Counted from the first letter of the stretch, positions 8,709 through 18,660 are shown. The stretch is DNA of 64,000 nt from Candidatus Obscuribacterales bacterium (GCA_020634035.1 JACKCM010000004.1:744001-808000); one strand, 5' to 3'. The notes: a model not told the origin generated them from the sequence alone. Made by a program: numbers and translations.

Positions 8709-8942
8709 CTAAGCTTTGGGCTGTTGCTGAGAGAATTTAACCATCTCGGCAAGCGACAGTCTGAATGCCTCACACATGCCGGTCAGGCTGGTAAGCGACG
8801 GCAATCGACCACTGCTTTCCAGGTCGCGGATTTCTTTGACTTCGCATTTTGCTAGCTCTGCAAGCTCCGACCTGGTCAGATGAGCATTCTGTCTGTGACA
8901 TTCCACAGCCCATCCTAAAAGAGTTCTCGGGTTCCTTTTCAT
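8709..8942 (-). CDS. Small XRE-family HTH protein
   Basis: A 77-residue product from ATG 8942, with five extra residues if GTG 8957 is used. A GGGAGG site lies 16 bases before the ATG but only one base before the GTG, so the start is uncertain. The whole protein is a helix-turn-helix domain: LLGWAVECHRQNAHLTRSEL, then AELAKCEVKEIRDLESSGR and LPSLTSLTGMCEAFRLSLAE. This matches the five-helix XRE/Cro fold, and there is no effector domain. Such proteins bind operator DNA as dimers. It is divergent from nothing and lies between the lysozyme-like gene and the 3' end of the giant gene, so its target is unclear. Confidence 0.75.
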   Translation of the reverse strand: MKRNPRTLLGWAVECHRQNAHLTRSELAELAKCEVKEIRDLESSGRLPSLTSLTGMCEAFRLSLAEMVKFSQQQPKA

Positions 8943-9113
8943 AATGTCCGGCTTCACACCTCCCTGTATATTACTGATAGCGCAAGTTTCGTGAAAGGTG
9001 CTTATATCTTCGTATAGTCATCCTTATATAAGCAGAATAATTGGCATCGAATCGCTGCTTCTGTGCTATCAAACAAGATCAGTTGTTTTGAAATTGATCA
9101 GGATGTATTCGAC

Positions 9114-12100
9114 CTAGAGAGTGGCCAGTCTGTCTACTGCTCTTTCCACCAGCTCTCGGCGGGCTTTGTCAGAATAAGAATGATAGAGCCGGTTGAGAAC
9201 CTGGCGCAGATTCTGGCTTTCAGACTTGTCTTTTGCGATTTCGGTGAGCATGTCGCGGTCCAGTTCACCAGTATTGCGGTTGAAGAAGAGAGTCATCCAG
9301 TCTGCCAGTGGCTTGTCTCCGGCTTTCTGGCTACTGGCGATATTCTCTAGTACATCGGTCATCTTTTTGACCATGGTGTCTCTGGCGACGCGTTCGATGT
9401 CCTCTGGAGTCTTTGCTTTCATAAGAGCTGCAAGTTCCGTGCCGTCAGGCTTGATACCAAGCCTATCGAAGGCACGCTGGGTTGTTATCAACTCTCGATC
9501 TCCGGGAAGTTGCATATCGGGGTTGGTGCTTTCGAATTGTTTCCTGAGGGAGGCGATTTTCTTGGCTTCCAGTTCTGTGACGGTATTATCTACGGTGCGT
9601 AATCTGTCGATTTCACTTGCTTTCAGAACGGCCGGCTTCACTCCGGCGGCTTCCAACCTGGCTATTTCTGCCTCTACGAAGCGTAAACCGCCATTTCTGG
9701 TAGTTGGATCAAATATTCTCAGTCTCATATAACTGATGTTTGCATCGCCTTTGTTTGCATCAGCTTGCTTCATAAAGGCGCGCATACGCTCCATTTGCTG
9801 TTTCAAACTTTCTATGTTGTTCTCAATTGGTGCATCTCCGAGACTGAGGAAATGAAGATTGCTCTGGGGATTGAGTTCAGAAAAGGTTCCGGGTCTGAGG
9901 ATCCAGTCGGAATTGTTTTGCATATATTGAAGTAGATGACTCTCTACAGTTTGATTGGATGGCTTCGCCGAAACTACAAAACGTCCATTTTGCTCATTGT
10001 AGTTCGAAAGTCTATTGAAGTCTACATCCGGAGTTCTGCCGGGGATTTTAGTGGCCCAGGGAACATGATTCCAGTATTTCAAGTCGCCGTAATTTTTTAG
10101 ATCCAGCGGCATAATGCTTCCATCTTTGATATTGATCAGAGCACCATCTAAACCAGCGTGATCGGCGGTTGATCCTTTGCTGCCGGGGATAAATACCCAG
10201 TTTTTCAACTCTGGATTGTTTGTCTTTGCAATAGTTTCCATAATTTCTCTTTGCATGGCGTATTCATATTTGACACCGGCTTTGACCTCGTTGACAGGAG
10301 GTTTGAATTTGCTTGCTATGCCTTTCATCTGATCGCGGTAAAATTTGAGAACATTGGTATCGGCATCGCGCAGGGCTCCCATGGGTATCATCATCTGCGG
10401 ATGACCTTTGGCTAGTACGAAGACATCAGCAAAGGCGCGAGTGTGCTCAGTACCAGCGCTACCTTTCGTTATATAGCGCAGATTCTCGTTTACCCATCGT
10501 ATCGTTTGAAAGTCATTGTTTCTGGTGTTAGGCCTTTCGGCAAAGGTTTCCATCAGACTTCTGGCCATATTGTGGATTTCTTTTGCCTGATGTTTATCAA
10601 TCAGTCCTTTCTCCAGAGCTGCTTCCAGTGCCTTGGGTTGAGCCAAAGAAAATAACTCGGCGACGGCTTCTTTAGAACCTGGAACAGCCGCAAAGGCTTC
10701 TCTTAGTCGCTCTGGGCGCGCTTGCTCCCGGAAGACTTTCAAGATCTCCTCGCTGGCAGCCCCGGGGTCTGCGACGCCCTGGCGCTTCAGTCGGTTGCTT
10801 AGCTCTGCTTGGAAGATCGGAGCATCTCTTTCACCGTTTTTTATATACTGCTCAAAGTCAGAGTTGAGCGAACGCACCACCGACTCTGCTCCGTTTACAC
10901 CGCGTTTTTCTAGGGCGCTGACCACGCTTTTTTCGAATAGCCCTTTGAAGGCGCTGCCTCTAGCCAGGGTGGCGGCGTCGACGGTGCCAAGTATGGCTGC
11001 CTGGGTCAGATCAGATTGACTCAAGCCGCCTTTGATCAAGTGCTCGGTGCCGGCTCTGGCTGCCACCGAGGTGGCTGCGGTGAGGGCAAGACGCACCATG
11101 GTGGTGCCCACAGGAGCCGCGCCGACGGCGAATCCTGCGGCGAACATGATTTTGTCCGACAGGTCTTTGGCATACTGATCTTTTGCGTCGCTGTTGTCTT
11201 TGAGGGCTTTTACATATTTCTGGAAGCTCTCTTCTATCTGTTTGCCCAGCTCCTGGCGTTTCTCTGGCGGGAGTTTCTCTAGTAATTGCGATTGGAATTG
11301 ATTCTGAGATTCGCCGATAGAAATTTCACCAAGGGCTTTGTATCCATACAGACCCTGGCCGCTCTCTTTTACAGAGTCTCTGAAAGCGCGTTCCAGATCT
11401 CCCCTCGACATCGGCAGACTGAGTTCGATCTGGCGCTTTTGATTCTCATCGGCAGATTTGGAGAGATCCTCCGGCAGGAATTTGTTATAGACTTTTGCAT
11501 ATTCGTTGATGGCATCGAGACGATTCTGGGGCGCCAGTTTGGCAAAGTCATCGATAAGCTTTTGCTGATCTATGGAAGCACCCAGAGACTTTGCCCGTAT
11601 TCTATCGGCAATGGTCATCTCTTGATCCGGATGACGCAGAATATTGATAGCGACCTCGCGTTGCTCTGGAGAGAGACCCTTGAATGTTTGATCTAGAGCT
11701 GCTCTGGCTACTGGATTATTGTCACGAGCTTTGTCAGCGCTTTCTAGAATTGACTTGCGCTCCGCATCTGGTATCAGTTTCAGTCCTTTGAAATAGTTGC
11801 CGGTATCGACCGAGTTCCAGAGGATGCCTTCTTCCGTATTCATAGAAAGCAGATTTTCGGCGCTCACTCCTTTGCCATCGAGAACAGGGCGACCGTAGCG
11901 TGCGAAATCTTCACCAAAGGCATATTTGGCTGCCTTCTGCAGATCGGGATCTTTTCGCAGGGGTTCCGGCATTTTTGTGATCGATTCGGCTATGGACTGG
12001 GGCGAAGCGCCCTTCAGTTTTGCCAGTACTATTTGCTGTGGGGCACCGGCGGTGACATCTTTGCCTTCTTGCAAGCGGGTCAGCATCTGACCGGCTATCT

Positions 12101-14204
12101 CTCGGGCACCATCCGGCAGCAGATTGACACGGGCACCGAGCATTCTTCTTTGTTCACCAGAGAGTGCGGCATAATCTTCTGGCTTGGCGTGCATGAGAGC
12201 TTCGAAGGTGTATGACGGTCCCTGGGATCTATTGGGTTCTCTTTTATCGAACTGAATATAGTCCGCGCTTGCATCGGCAAGGCTGGGATGACGCAGGTTC
12301 GAGGATGCCTCCGGAGGAAGATTCTCCGGGAAGATCTTGGTCATCTGTTCTCGGGCTGCTTCGGTCTCGATGCCACTCAGTTTAGACCTGGTGTATACGG
12401 AGTTCTCGTCCGCTCCGGGTTCTCCGCCTATGCTATCCCAGACCTGTTTGCGATAAACAGGGTCTTTCATCAACTCCTGGTCTCTGGGCGTGAATTCTTT
12501 GATTGCTTTCAATACAGCCTGACGCCCTTCGGCAGAGGCGATGCGACCAAGCAGAGTGGGCTCACCATGGGCTGCCATGTCTTCCCATTTGATAACGGCT
12601 CTGTCTCTGGTGGACTGAAAGAAAGTGGATGTATTTCCTGAAGCATTCTTCAGGGCCTGGTGGACACGTTCGTAGTATCGTATTGATTCGGTCTCGCCGG
12701 CGGTGGCGCCTTCGGTTTTTCCGGAGAGAGCCAGGCGCTGACCCTGGTTGAATTGTTGCCGTTCTTGAGGTGTCATCAAATTAAGTGCCAGCTCAACGCC
12801 TTTGCTTGGATCGACACCGAAACTGGTGCGCTGCATCTCTATGAAGGTGGCGGTATCGAGCTTGCCGTATTTGGCATAGTCCGCTGCCTGGCGGCGCTGA
12901 TCGCTGCCGTAAAATGCTTTGTTCAGCCTGGCTTCACCCTCGCCGTTTTCGCCCATGAATAGCCGACGGGCTTCTTTGGCTGCTTCACTGTTTCCTGCCA
13001 TGGCTTCTTTGAACATAAACAGCTTCTGTTCGCCATCGACGTTTGCGTTGAGGGCGATGTCGGCCACTTGTTTCAATTGTGCGCCGCTGAGATCATTGCC
13101 GTTTTTGGCGTAGATGAGCGAGATCTCTTTGGACGGTGCCGACATTTTGCTTTCTGTGATCGTTTGTTCTAGATCACGACCGGTTTGTTGCTCTAGCTCT
13201 TTGCTCAGAGCCTGGCGCTGCTCGGCGGTCATGCCCCGCAGACTGACCCGGATGTTGTGCTCTGCAAGAGTACGCTCGGCACCTGAACCGGTCAGTCTGT
13301 CGAGACTTTTGAGATTGGTCTGAAGCCAGGCGGCATCCCTGGCTTCTTGTCTGGGTTCTAATAACGCTACCGAGCCATCCATGCGTTTGTTGCGTAGTTC
13401 GTCTCTGAGATCCTTTTCGGTGGTTTGTTTGTAGAGCGACTCTAATTGAGCCTTATTCTGCTCGGGTATGGAGCGCAGGGTGACTTCCACCGCGTGAGAG
13501 TCTCCGGCGCCAATGCTTTTGCGCAGACTATCGACCGCTGCAGTCAGAGTCTCTGGCGCCATAGAAGTGTCAGCAGGAGGCTGGGCGACAGAGGCGGTGC
13601 GCTCTGGGGCGGCAAGATAGCCGTCGGTCAGTTTACGCAGGCTGGCTTCGGTTATTGGTCCTTTTATGGTCTCTACCGCGCCGCCATTTTGAAAGCGCAG
13701 ACCATCGGCGCTTCCGTCGACTTTGCCGCTTGCATCTTGATGCTGCCATTTGCCGTCGGTAAACTGCCATTTTGTGCCGTCTTGCATAAGCAACCCGGTC
13801 AGTTTGCCGCCTTCCCACTGAAATCTGGTGGTCTCGCCGTCTTTGCCTTTGAGTTCCTGCGGCAGTTTGTCTTCGAAATTAAGAGTGGCGCCGTCTTTGA
13901 AAGAGACGCTGTGACCGGTCAGACCGATGGCATCCATACCGGTAACAAACTGCTGTTCTGCTTTCGGCGGTGAAAGGTCGAGGTCTTTTGCTTTAGTCTC
14001 AGGCTCTGATTTGGTTTCGGGGCGCCAGGCAACCGTTGCTTCGTGGGCGATGGCGTCGCCTTTGTCTCTTGAATCTTCCCTGGTGAGTGAATGTACATCT
14101 AGTAAGGAGAGTTTGGGGAGTTCGGGGTGGTCGGCTCTAGAGTCATTGCCGGCAGAAACTGCTCCCACCCGGGCTTCCGGATTTGGGGTTGCTTGTTTTG
14201 ACAT
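9114..14204 (-). CDS. 1696-residue leaderless protein with annexin-like repeats and PD-(D/E)XK-like core
   Basis: This is the largest gene in the window. The first 85 residues are disordered, with no signal peptide. Residues 95-180 form a beta-rich Gly/Trp segment (QDGTKWQFTDGKWQHQD). Residues about 222-283 and 305-355 resemble annexin-type helical repeats (LESLYKQTTEKDLRDELRN; LSKELEQQTGRDLEQTITES). A long helical region follows, then an Ala/Gly-rich hydrophobic stretch near 1015-1050 (MFAAGFAVGAAPVGTTMV) like those before toxin domains. Near 1349-1370, HAGLDGALINIKDGS followed by MPLDLKN fits a D-x14-D-x-K nuclease signature (D1353, D1368, K1370). The last 300 residues are helical. It is a candidate effector or toxin; no immunity gene is recognisable beside it. 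Confidence 0.8.
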   Translation of the reverse strand: MSKQATPNPEARVGAVSAGNDSRADHPELPKLSLLDVHSLTREDSRDKGDAIAHEATVAWRPETKSEPETKAKDLDLSPPKAEQQFVTGMDAIGLTGHSVSFKDGATLNFEDKLPQELKGKDGETTRFQWEGGKLTGLLMQDGTKWQFTDGKWQHQDASGKVDGSADGLRFQNGGAVETIKGPITEASLRKLTDGYLAAPERTASVAQPPADTSMAPETLTAAVDSLRKSIGAGDSHAVEVTLRSIPEQNKAQLESLYKQTTEKDLRDELRNKRMDGSVALLEPRQEARDAAWLQTNLKSLDRLTGSGAERTLAEHNIRVSLRGMTAEQRQALSKELEQQTGRDLEQTITESKMSAPSKEISLIYAKNGNDLSGAQLKQVADIALNANVDGEQKLFMFKEAMAGNSEAAKEARRLFMGENGEGEARLNKAFYGSDQRRQAADYAKYGKLDTATFIEMQRTSFGVDPSKGVELALNLMTPQERQQFNQGQRLALSGKTEGATAGETESIRYYERVHQALKNASGNTSTFFQSTRDRAVIKWEDMAAHGEPTLLGRIASAEGRQAVLKAIKEFTPRDQELMKDPVYRKQVWDSIGGEPGADENSVYTRSKLSGIETEAAREQMTKIFPENLPPEASSNLRHPSLADASADYIQFDKREPNRSQGPSYTFEALMHAKPEDYAALSGEQRRMLGARVNLLPDGAREIAGQMLTRLQEGKDVTAGAPQQIVLAKLKGASPQSIAESITKMPEPLRKDPDLQKAAKYAFGEDFARYGRPVLDGKGVSAENLLSMNTEEGILWNSVDTGNYFKGLKLIPDAERKSILESADKARDNNPVARAALDQTFKGLSPEQREVAINILRHPDQEMTIADRIRAKSLGASIDQQKLIDDFAKLAPQNRLDAINEYAKVYNKFLPEDLSKSADENQKRQIELSLPMSRGDLERAFRDSVKESGQGLYGYKALGEISIGESQNQFQSQLLEKLPPEKRQELGKQIEESFQKYVKALKDNSDAKDQYAKDLSDKIMFAAGFAVGAAPVGTTMVRLALTAATSVAARAGTEHLIKGGLSQSDLTQAAILGTVDAATLARGSAFKGLFEKSVVSALEKRGVNGAESVVRSLNSDFEQYIKNGERDAPIFQAELSNRLKRQGVADPGAASEEILKVFREQARPERLREAFAAVPGSKEAVAELFSLAQPKALEAALEKGLIDKHQAKEIHNMARSLMETFAERPNTRNNDFQTIRWVNENLRYITKGSAGTEHTRAFADVFVLAKGHPQMMIPMGALRDADTNVLKFYRDQMKGIASKFKPPVNEVKAGVKYEYAMQREIMETIAKTNNPELKNWVFIPGSKGSTADHAGLDGALINIKDGSIMPLDLKNYGDLKYWNHVPWATKIPGRTPDVDFNRLSNYNEQNGRFVVSAKPSNQTVESHLLQYMQNNSDWILRPGTFSELNPQSNLHFLSLGDAPIENNIESLKQQMERMRAFMKQADANKGDANISYMRLRIFDPTTRNGGLRFVEAEIARLEAAGVKPAVLKASEIDRLRTVDNTVTELEAKKIASLRKQFESTNPDMQLPGDRELITTQRAFDRLGIKPDGTELAALMKAKTPEDIERVARDTMVKKMTDVLENIASSQKAGDKPLADWMTLFFNRNTGELDRDMLTEIAKDKSESQNLRQVLNRLYHSYSDKARRELVERAVDRLATL

Positions 14205-14456
14205 GGTTTTGAGCGATTTGAAAGTAACTTATGCATATCAATATATGCGCCGAATATAACGGCAATGTGACCGCAGTTTGGCGCAACCAGAATCATGACG
14301 AAGATAGTCTTAGGATTTTTTATGGCGGTTCATTCTAGTGTCTAATACTTCTGGCATCGTCTAGTATCTAATTCAGAATTTCAATCCATACTAAGGCAGA
14401 AATTTTGTACAATCCCCTGGACCAGTTGTTTGTGGTTTGTTTTGGGAGAACATATT

Positions 14457-15110
14457 TTGAAAGACGATCCTTGCTCTTATAAGAAGAAGAAAAAGTCTGG
14501 CAGATACATCGATAGATGCACAGTAGAAGATTGTCCTTTGGAAAGTTGGGTCCCGGAGATCGGAGACAGATTCGATAGTGCTGTAATCAATTCCGATAGA
14601 GCCACTGCTAGCAATGTTAAATACCGGTTTAAGATAATGACACCGTCATTTGTTGATAAAGGTGTGATCACTAGAACCGCTATGCTTCCTGTGCCGCCAG
14701 AATCTCCCGAGACAGCTAATATCAGCTCTATTCCGATAACTTGCCTGGCTCATATTAGCAATGATTCGACAAATGATTTCATACTGCCCCATGTTGATGG
14801 AGAAGAGCCACTAGATTTCTGGTTTTACACTACTGCATTAGATAGGCAAAACCCGGTTTTTTACCGTGGAGTCATTCGTTCTTACAAGTACCCTAATCTC
14901 TGGACTCTGGCGCCCGGTGAGAAGCGCTGGACTTATCAGGTTATTCACTTGCCTATATTTATCCCCGATGAAAGGGCCTTTGGCGAGGATGAAAGACCGC
15001 GAGTTGGAGGAACCAAAAGAATCTATTTCAGATTCTGGGGTCTGTGGTCTTATGATGACTTTGACACTTTTAGCCCGGCAGATAGTGCGAATTACGATGT
15101 ATTGTTGTAG
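14457..15110 (+). CDS. Hypothetical soluble protein with Lys-rich N-terminus
   Basis: The TTG at 14457 is preferred over the in-frame TTG at 14430 because GGGAG ends eight bases before it. The product is about 217 residues with no signal peptide. It opens with DDPCSYKKKKKSGRYIDRC and a Cys pair (RCTVEDC) that could bind metal, then a beta-rich body with many aromatic residues (YKYPNLWTLAPGEKRWTYQV; IYFRFWGLWSYDDFD). No family is recognised. It is divergently oriented from the giant gene with a 250-base spacer, so the two could share a control region. The N-terminal Lys run is coded by GAA/AAG-rich DNA. Confidence 0.6.
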   Translation: MKDDPCSYKKKKKSGRYIDRCTVEDCPLESWVPEIGDRFDSAVINSDRATASNVKYRFKIMTPSFVDKGVITRTAMLPVPPESPETANISSIPITCLAHISNDSTNDFILPHVDGEEPLDFWFYTTALDRQNPVFYRGVIRSYKYPNLWTLAPGEKRWTYQVIHLPIFIPDERAFGEDERPRVGGTKRIYFRFWGLWSYDDFDTFSPADSANYDVLL

Positions 15111-15176
15111 AGGGCGTTAGCTGCAGAATCTTTCTTGCGGTGAAAGCTGTCGGGTGTTGGTGATTCGCTTCAATAA

Positions 15177-15665
15177 TCACCGGGGGTAAAAAGTTGGTCC
15201 CTGTTGCTCTGTCATATCTATGACTGCTATGCACCGTCCATGATTTAAGAAGAATCGATAACCTGGATTATGGTAGCGCAGCTCTTGCTGGCTGCTACAA
15301 AGTAAGGCATGATTACGCGATTCAAGTCCCGATACGATCATGGCAGTCTCTGAGACGACTTCGGATGGTTTTCCGAATTCGGCGATTATTTCCCCTTTGA
15401 ATTTGCCTATGCAGGAGGCAATCCGCTTTTTATGTCTGGTGTTTCTGCGACCGGCAGGAGCACTGAGAGCCAGGTCGCTGGCAAATTTATTCGAGTTTAC
15501 AGCGAAGTAATGGATTATCGCACCACCCGATTCGAAGAGACAGCCGCAAGTAGTAAGTAAGGTTATGACTATCAGATAAGTTTTCAATCTTTTGGATCCA
15601 TCGATGTGGTTTGGGCTGTAAGTCGCTATCGGATATCTAATCCCTGACCGACTCGATTTGATCAT
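15177..15665 (-). CDS. Putative small lipoprotein
   Basis: A 162-residue product with a basic N-terminus and a hydrophobic stretch ending in LLTTCGCLFES. This could be a lipobox (T-C-G-C), but the 30 residues before it are unusually long, and the true start may be an internal TTG before LKTYLIVITL. The mature part has an Arg/Lys-rich segment (RRNTRHKKRIASCIGKFKGE), the phrase IIAEFGKPSEV, which recalls SmpA/OmlA-type outer-membrane proteins, and four or more Cys. The similarity to that family is only suggestive. The gene is convergent with the gene at 14457. Confidence 0.5.
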   Translation of the reverse strand: MIKSSRSGIRYPIATYSPNHIDGSKRLKTYLIVITLLTTCGCLFESGGAIIHYFAVNSNKFASDLALSAPAGRRNTRHKKRIASCIGKFKGEIIAEFGKPSEVVSETAMIVSGLESRNHALLCSSQQELRYHNPGYRFFLNHGRCIAVIDMTEQQGPTFYPR

Positions 15666-15856
15666 TGTTCCTGGCTTCAGGTTAGAGATGGTTCAGCTCT
15701 TCTGTTTGCTTAGTTCTTGCTCCGCCCGGCCGGTTATATAATGGAAAGAAGTGGTTTCGTCTTGATTTTACTAAGCGGAAATTCTATGACCGGCATATTA
15801 AAAGTTGCTTTTATATTCTCAGCGTTGGTCTTGTGACCCATCATAGAGAGAACGCC

Positions 15857-17503
15857 ATGCATATACCTAATCGCAGTGGAATCCTAAGGACCAGTTTATT
15901 GGTACTAGCAGTTTTCGCTGCTTTATCCAATGGGACAGATGCCGCTTCTGCGCTAGAAGAAAGGTATCACCGAAAGTTTGAGCGGGCTGAGATACTCGAG
16001 GCTTTGAATGCCTCTTATGCTGGTGGCGGCAGTGGTTTTTATACCGCTCAATTATTTACTGATAAAGGATGGATTCTATACCAGAGAAAAGACTTTGCAG
16101 GCGCATTAGAGGCTTTTGAGACAGCACTCGATAAATTCCCTAAGATTGATGATGCTGTTTTAGGAAAGGTCTTTTCTCTGTATCATCTTGACCAGAAACA
16201 AGAAGCCAGAGACTTTCTCCGTGGCAAAAAGATTTATGCGCACGGATATCAGTCTGAAGAGATTCAAATCGAGATACTCATAGAGTTAAAACAATATGAG
16301 CAGGCGCTCGCACTATGCGACCAGATAGAAAAATCTTATACCCCTGTCGGTGCTGACCTGGTAAGAGACCACCATTCACCCGGTTTTTTTCATCATATCC
16401 AACGATACAAAATTTATAGAGCTATGGGGCTAGATGAAGCCGCAGCAGATGAAGCTAGGCAGCTATATCGATTTCGGTATAGAAATTCGTTCGCTGAAAA
16501 GAATGCTCTGCGAATGTTTGTCGAGTTATCTTTGTCTGTTCCCGCTGACTCTCCATATAAAAATAGTGATAGCGCCAACAGGGTGCACCAAATAATTGAT
16601 CAGATGATTGCGGCGGAGGAGCTGAATGAGGTGACCCTGGCGAGTATATTTGGTAGAGCTCTTGAGCCGGTGGTTCTGAGTAACAGAAAGTACTATTGTT
16701 TCTATGACGGTGAATCACCGATTTCTCATGTAGTATTCAAACCGAGTTCCATCGAGAAAAACGAAGAATTTATATCTGCTACTCTCAACATGCTAACTTT
16801 GGTTGATAGAAAGCAGTTTGAAGAATGGTACCCTGATGCAATCTATCATCCGGCGAGAGTTTCAGGCTGTACGGGAAGACCTGCATACATTGAACTTAGT
16901 GTAAATGGGAGGAGATTCGTTTACGAATTTTCCGGTGGCGGGCACCTGAAACCGAGTAATCAACTTCTAAATATGTTCAGTGTTTTTACAGATCCGCTAT
17001 CTCGACTTTTGGAGGATGGAAGCACTCTTAGGTCGAGAGTCGAAGCGATAAAAAGCGGACTAGCGCCATCTCCTGCCAAGATAAACCCGGGATTGTATGT
17101 CGTCAACAAGGATTTGTTGACCTATTTGCATATTCAGCGTTTAATCAGTTCTGCCGACCAGGTTCTTTTGTGTCGCAATGCCCGGGAGCTAGCCCTTGAC
17201 GGCGACTCGTCAGGGAAATTATTCGATGCACCAGCGATAAAGTCACGGATTGCATCAAAAGAAAAGAGAGATTTGTTGGTTATTAGTATTCTTCGTGATA
17301 CCACAAAAGATTTAGAATACTTTCCCCTTCCTTTGAGCAGTGATACAAATAGGAAGCTGTTTGCTCATCGAGTTAATGTCGAGCTTCAGCCCTTGATTAA
17401 AGATCTGGCCTTTAAGCGAACTATTGTTTTGACTAGAGGCGGCGAAGGCACATTTGATGGCTTTATGATCTTGTCGGACAGCACGACGCCGAATTCTAAT
17501 TAG
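15857..17503 (+). CDS. Exported TPR-containing protein of unknown function
   Basis: The ATG at 15857 (MHIPNRSG) follows an AGAGAG site and is preferred to the GTG at 15833. A signal peptide spans about residues 1-33 (LLVLAVFAALSNGTDAASA). Residues about 60-180 contain TPR-like helices (GWILYQRKDFAGALEAFETA; LIELKQYEQALALCDQIE). The C-terminal 300 residues are not TPR. They include KYYCFYDGESPISHVVFKPS and a Gly-rich patch (FSGGGHLKPSNQ) of unknown type. The 548-residue product is presumably periplasmic. It is followed by the DUF1348 gene 59 bases downstream but probably has its own promoter (TATATAAT near 15735). Confidence 0.75.
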   Translation: MHIPNRSGILRTSLLVLAVFAALSNGTDAASALEERYHRKFERAEILEALNASYAGGGSGFYTAQLFTDKGWILYQRKDFAGALEAFETALDKFPKIDDAVLGKVFSLYHLDQKQEARDFLRGKKIYAHGYQSEEIQIEILIELKQYEQALALCDQIEKSYTPVGADLVRDHHSPGFFHHIQRYKIYRAMGLDEAAADEARQLYRFRYRNSFAEKNALRMFVELSLSVPADSPYKNSDSANRVHQIIDQMIAAEELNEVTLASIFGRALEPVVLSNRKYYCFYDGESPISHVVFKPSSIEKNEEFISATLNMLTLVDRKQFEEWYPDAIYHPARVSGCTGRPAYIELSVNGRRFVYEFSGGGHLKPSNQLLNMFSVFTDPLSRLLEDGSTLRSRVEAIKSGLAPSPAKINPGLYVVNKDLLTYLHIQRLISSADQVLLCRNARELALDGDSSGKLFDAPAIKSRIASKEKRDLLVISILRDTTKDLEYFPLPLSSDTNRKLFAHRVNVELQPLIKDLAFKRTIVLTRGGEGTFDGFMILSDSTTPNSN

Positions 17504-17562
17504 TCGAAAAAGATGATAACCTTTGGTCTTTCTAGCCTGAAACTTGAAAGAGACAAAGCACA

Positions 17563-18042
17563 ATGACAAGTTCTGTAGATGTTCGCCCACCACTGCCGCC
17601 TTTTGATCAAGAGTCGGCTGTATTGAAAGTCCGACTGGCTGAAGATGCCTGGAACAGTCGTGACCCGGTGAAAGTTTCCCAGGCTTATTCTCTTGATAGT
17701 CGCTGGAGAAACAGAAGTGAGTTTTTGAATGGTCGCGAAGAGATTGTTCAATTTCTTGCGCGTAAGTGGAACAAAGAGTTGGAATACCGGCTTATTAAAG
17801 AACTGTGGGCGTATACCGGCGATTTTATCGCGGTGCGATTTGCCTACGAGTGGCACGATGACAGCACCAATTGGTATCGCTCTTATGGCAATGAGTGCTG
17901 GAAGTTCAATGCCGATGGACTGATGACCGAGCGCCATGCCAGCATCAATGACCTGCCAATAGCTCCGGCAGATCGAAAGTTTCTATGGGAGCCTGGTCGA
18001 AGACCGGATGACCATCCTGGATTGTCAGATCTGGGTCTGTAA
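17563..18042 (+). CDS. DUF1348 family protein (NTF2/SnoaL-like fold)
   Basis: A 159-residue protein covering the whole DUF1348 family. Recognisable stretches are VRLAEDAWNSRDPVKVSQAY, YSLDSRWRNRSEFLNGREEI, RKWNKELEYRLIKELWAY and FAYEWHDDSTNWYRSYGNE. The family adopts an NTF2-like cone fold, and members are often called nuclear-transport-factor-2-like proteins; no reaction is established for most. It is cytoplasmic, with no signal peptide. It lies directly before the TetR regulator and is often found near stress or detoxification genes. The first TetR palindrome begins 18 bases after its stop, so it is not itself downstream of that operator. Confidence 0.9.
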   Translation: MTSSVDVRPPLPPFDQESAVLKVRLAEDAWNSRDPVKVSQAYSLDSRWRNRSEFLNGREEIVQFLARKWNKELEYRLIKELWAYTGDFIAVRFAYEWHDDSTNWYRSYGNECWKFNADGLMTERHASINDLPIAPADRKFLWEPGRRPDDHPGLSDLGL

Positions 18043-18060
18043 CTCCTTGGTTTGCATATC

Positions 18061-18080
18061 ATTGTACCTATCGGTACAAT
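18061..18080. promoter_or_regulatory. TetR operator upstream of the tetR-like gene
   Basis: ATTGTACC and GGTACAAT form an exact inverted repeat around TATC. The site ends 22 bases before the regulator's ATG, consistent with autorepression. A longer version of the same palindrome lies before the DsrE-like gene, which supports it as the binding site of the regulator encoded between them. Confidence 0.75.
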
Positions 18081-18102
18081 AGATGGATATGTGAGGAGAG
18101 TT

Positions 18103-18660
18103 ATGCCGGCGCCACTATTAACGAGAGATGAGATTCTTGCACGCTTGCTTGAGGTGTTTCGCTCAAGGGGCTATGAAGGGGCGTCCATGACCTTGATTTC
18201 AAAAGAGACTGGTCTTGGAAAGGCAAGTCTCTATCACCATTTCCCCGGCGGTAAAGATGAGATGGTCGCTGAAGTTCTCAAACATGTAGACGGCATACTA
18301 GAACAGTTCGTGATTGCGCCGCTCACTGGCGCCGGTGCACCGGAAGCAAAGTTGAACACCATGATAAAAAACATCGACCAGTTTTATTGTGGTGGAGAGA
18401 AAGGCTGTGTGCTTGATTCTCTTTCAATTAAAGCAGGCTCCGATGCGTCTGGTATCAAGTTAAAAGAACAGATGAAAGCCTGGATAAAGGCGATGGAATC
18501 TGTGTCAAAAGAGAGTGGCTGCGATGCCAGAGAAGCTAGAGAACGAGCCGAAGAAGCTATGGCATCTATTCAGGGCGCGTTAGTGGTCGCCAGGGCTATT
18601 GAAAATAAGAGTGTTTTTCAGAGAGCCTTAAAACGTTTACCAGAACAGCTTTTGAAGTAA
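18103..18660 (+). CDS. TetR-family transcriptional regulator
   Basis: ATG 18103 (MPAPLLTRDE) has GAGGAGAG just upstream. A GTG- or ATG-type start at 18052 would run through the operator and is unlikely. The product has 185 residues. The N-terminal helix-turn-helix reads ILARLLEVFRSRGYEGASMT, then LISKETGLGKASLYHHFPGG, the classic TetR core with Y-H-H-F. The C-terminal ligand domain begins at about residue 60, with Cys in FYCGGEKGCVLDSLS as in the YxaF/LmrA-like subgroup. It probably represses itself and the DsrE-like gene through the two ATTGTACC palindromes. The inducer is unknown. Confidence 0.93.
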   Translation: MPAPLLTRDEILARLLEVFRSRGYEGASMTLISKETGLGKASLYHHFPGGKDEMVAEVLKHVDGILEQFVIAPLTGAGAPEAKLNTMIKNIDQFYCGGEKGCVLDSLSIKAGSDASGIKLKEQMKAWIKAMESVSKESGCDAREARERAEEAMASIQGALVVARAIENKSVFQRALKRLPEQLLK

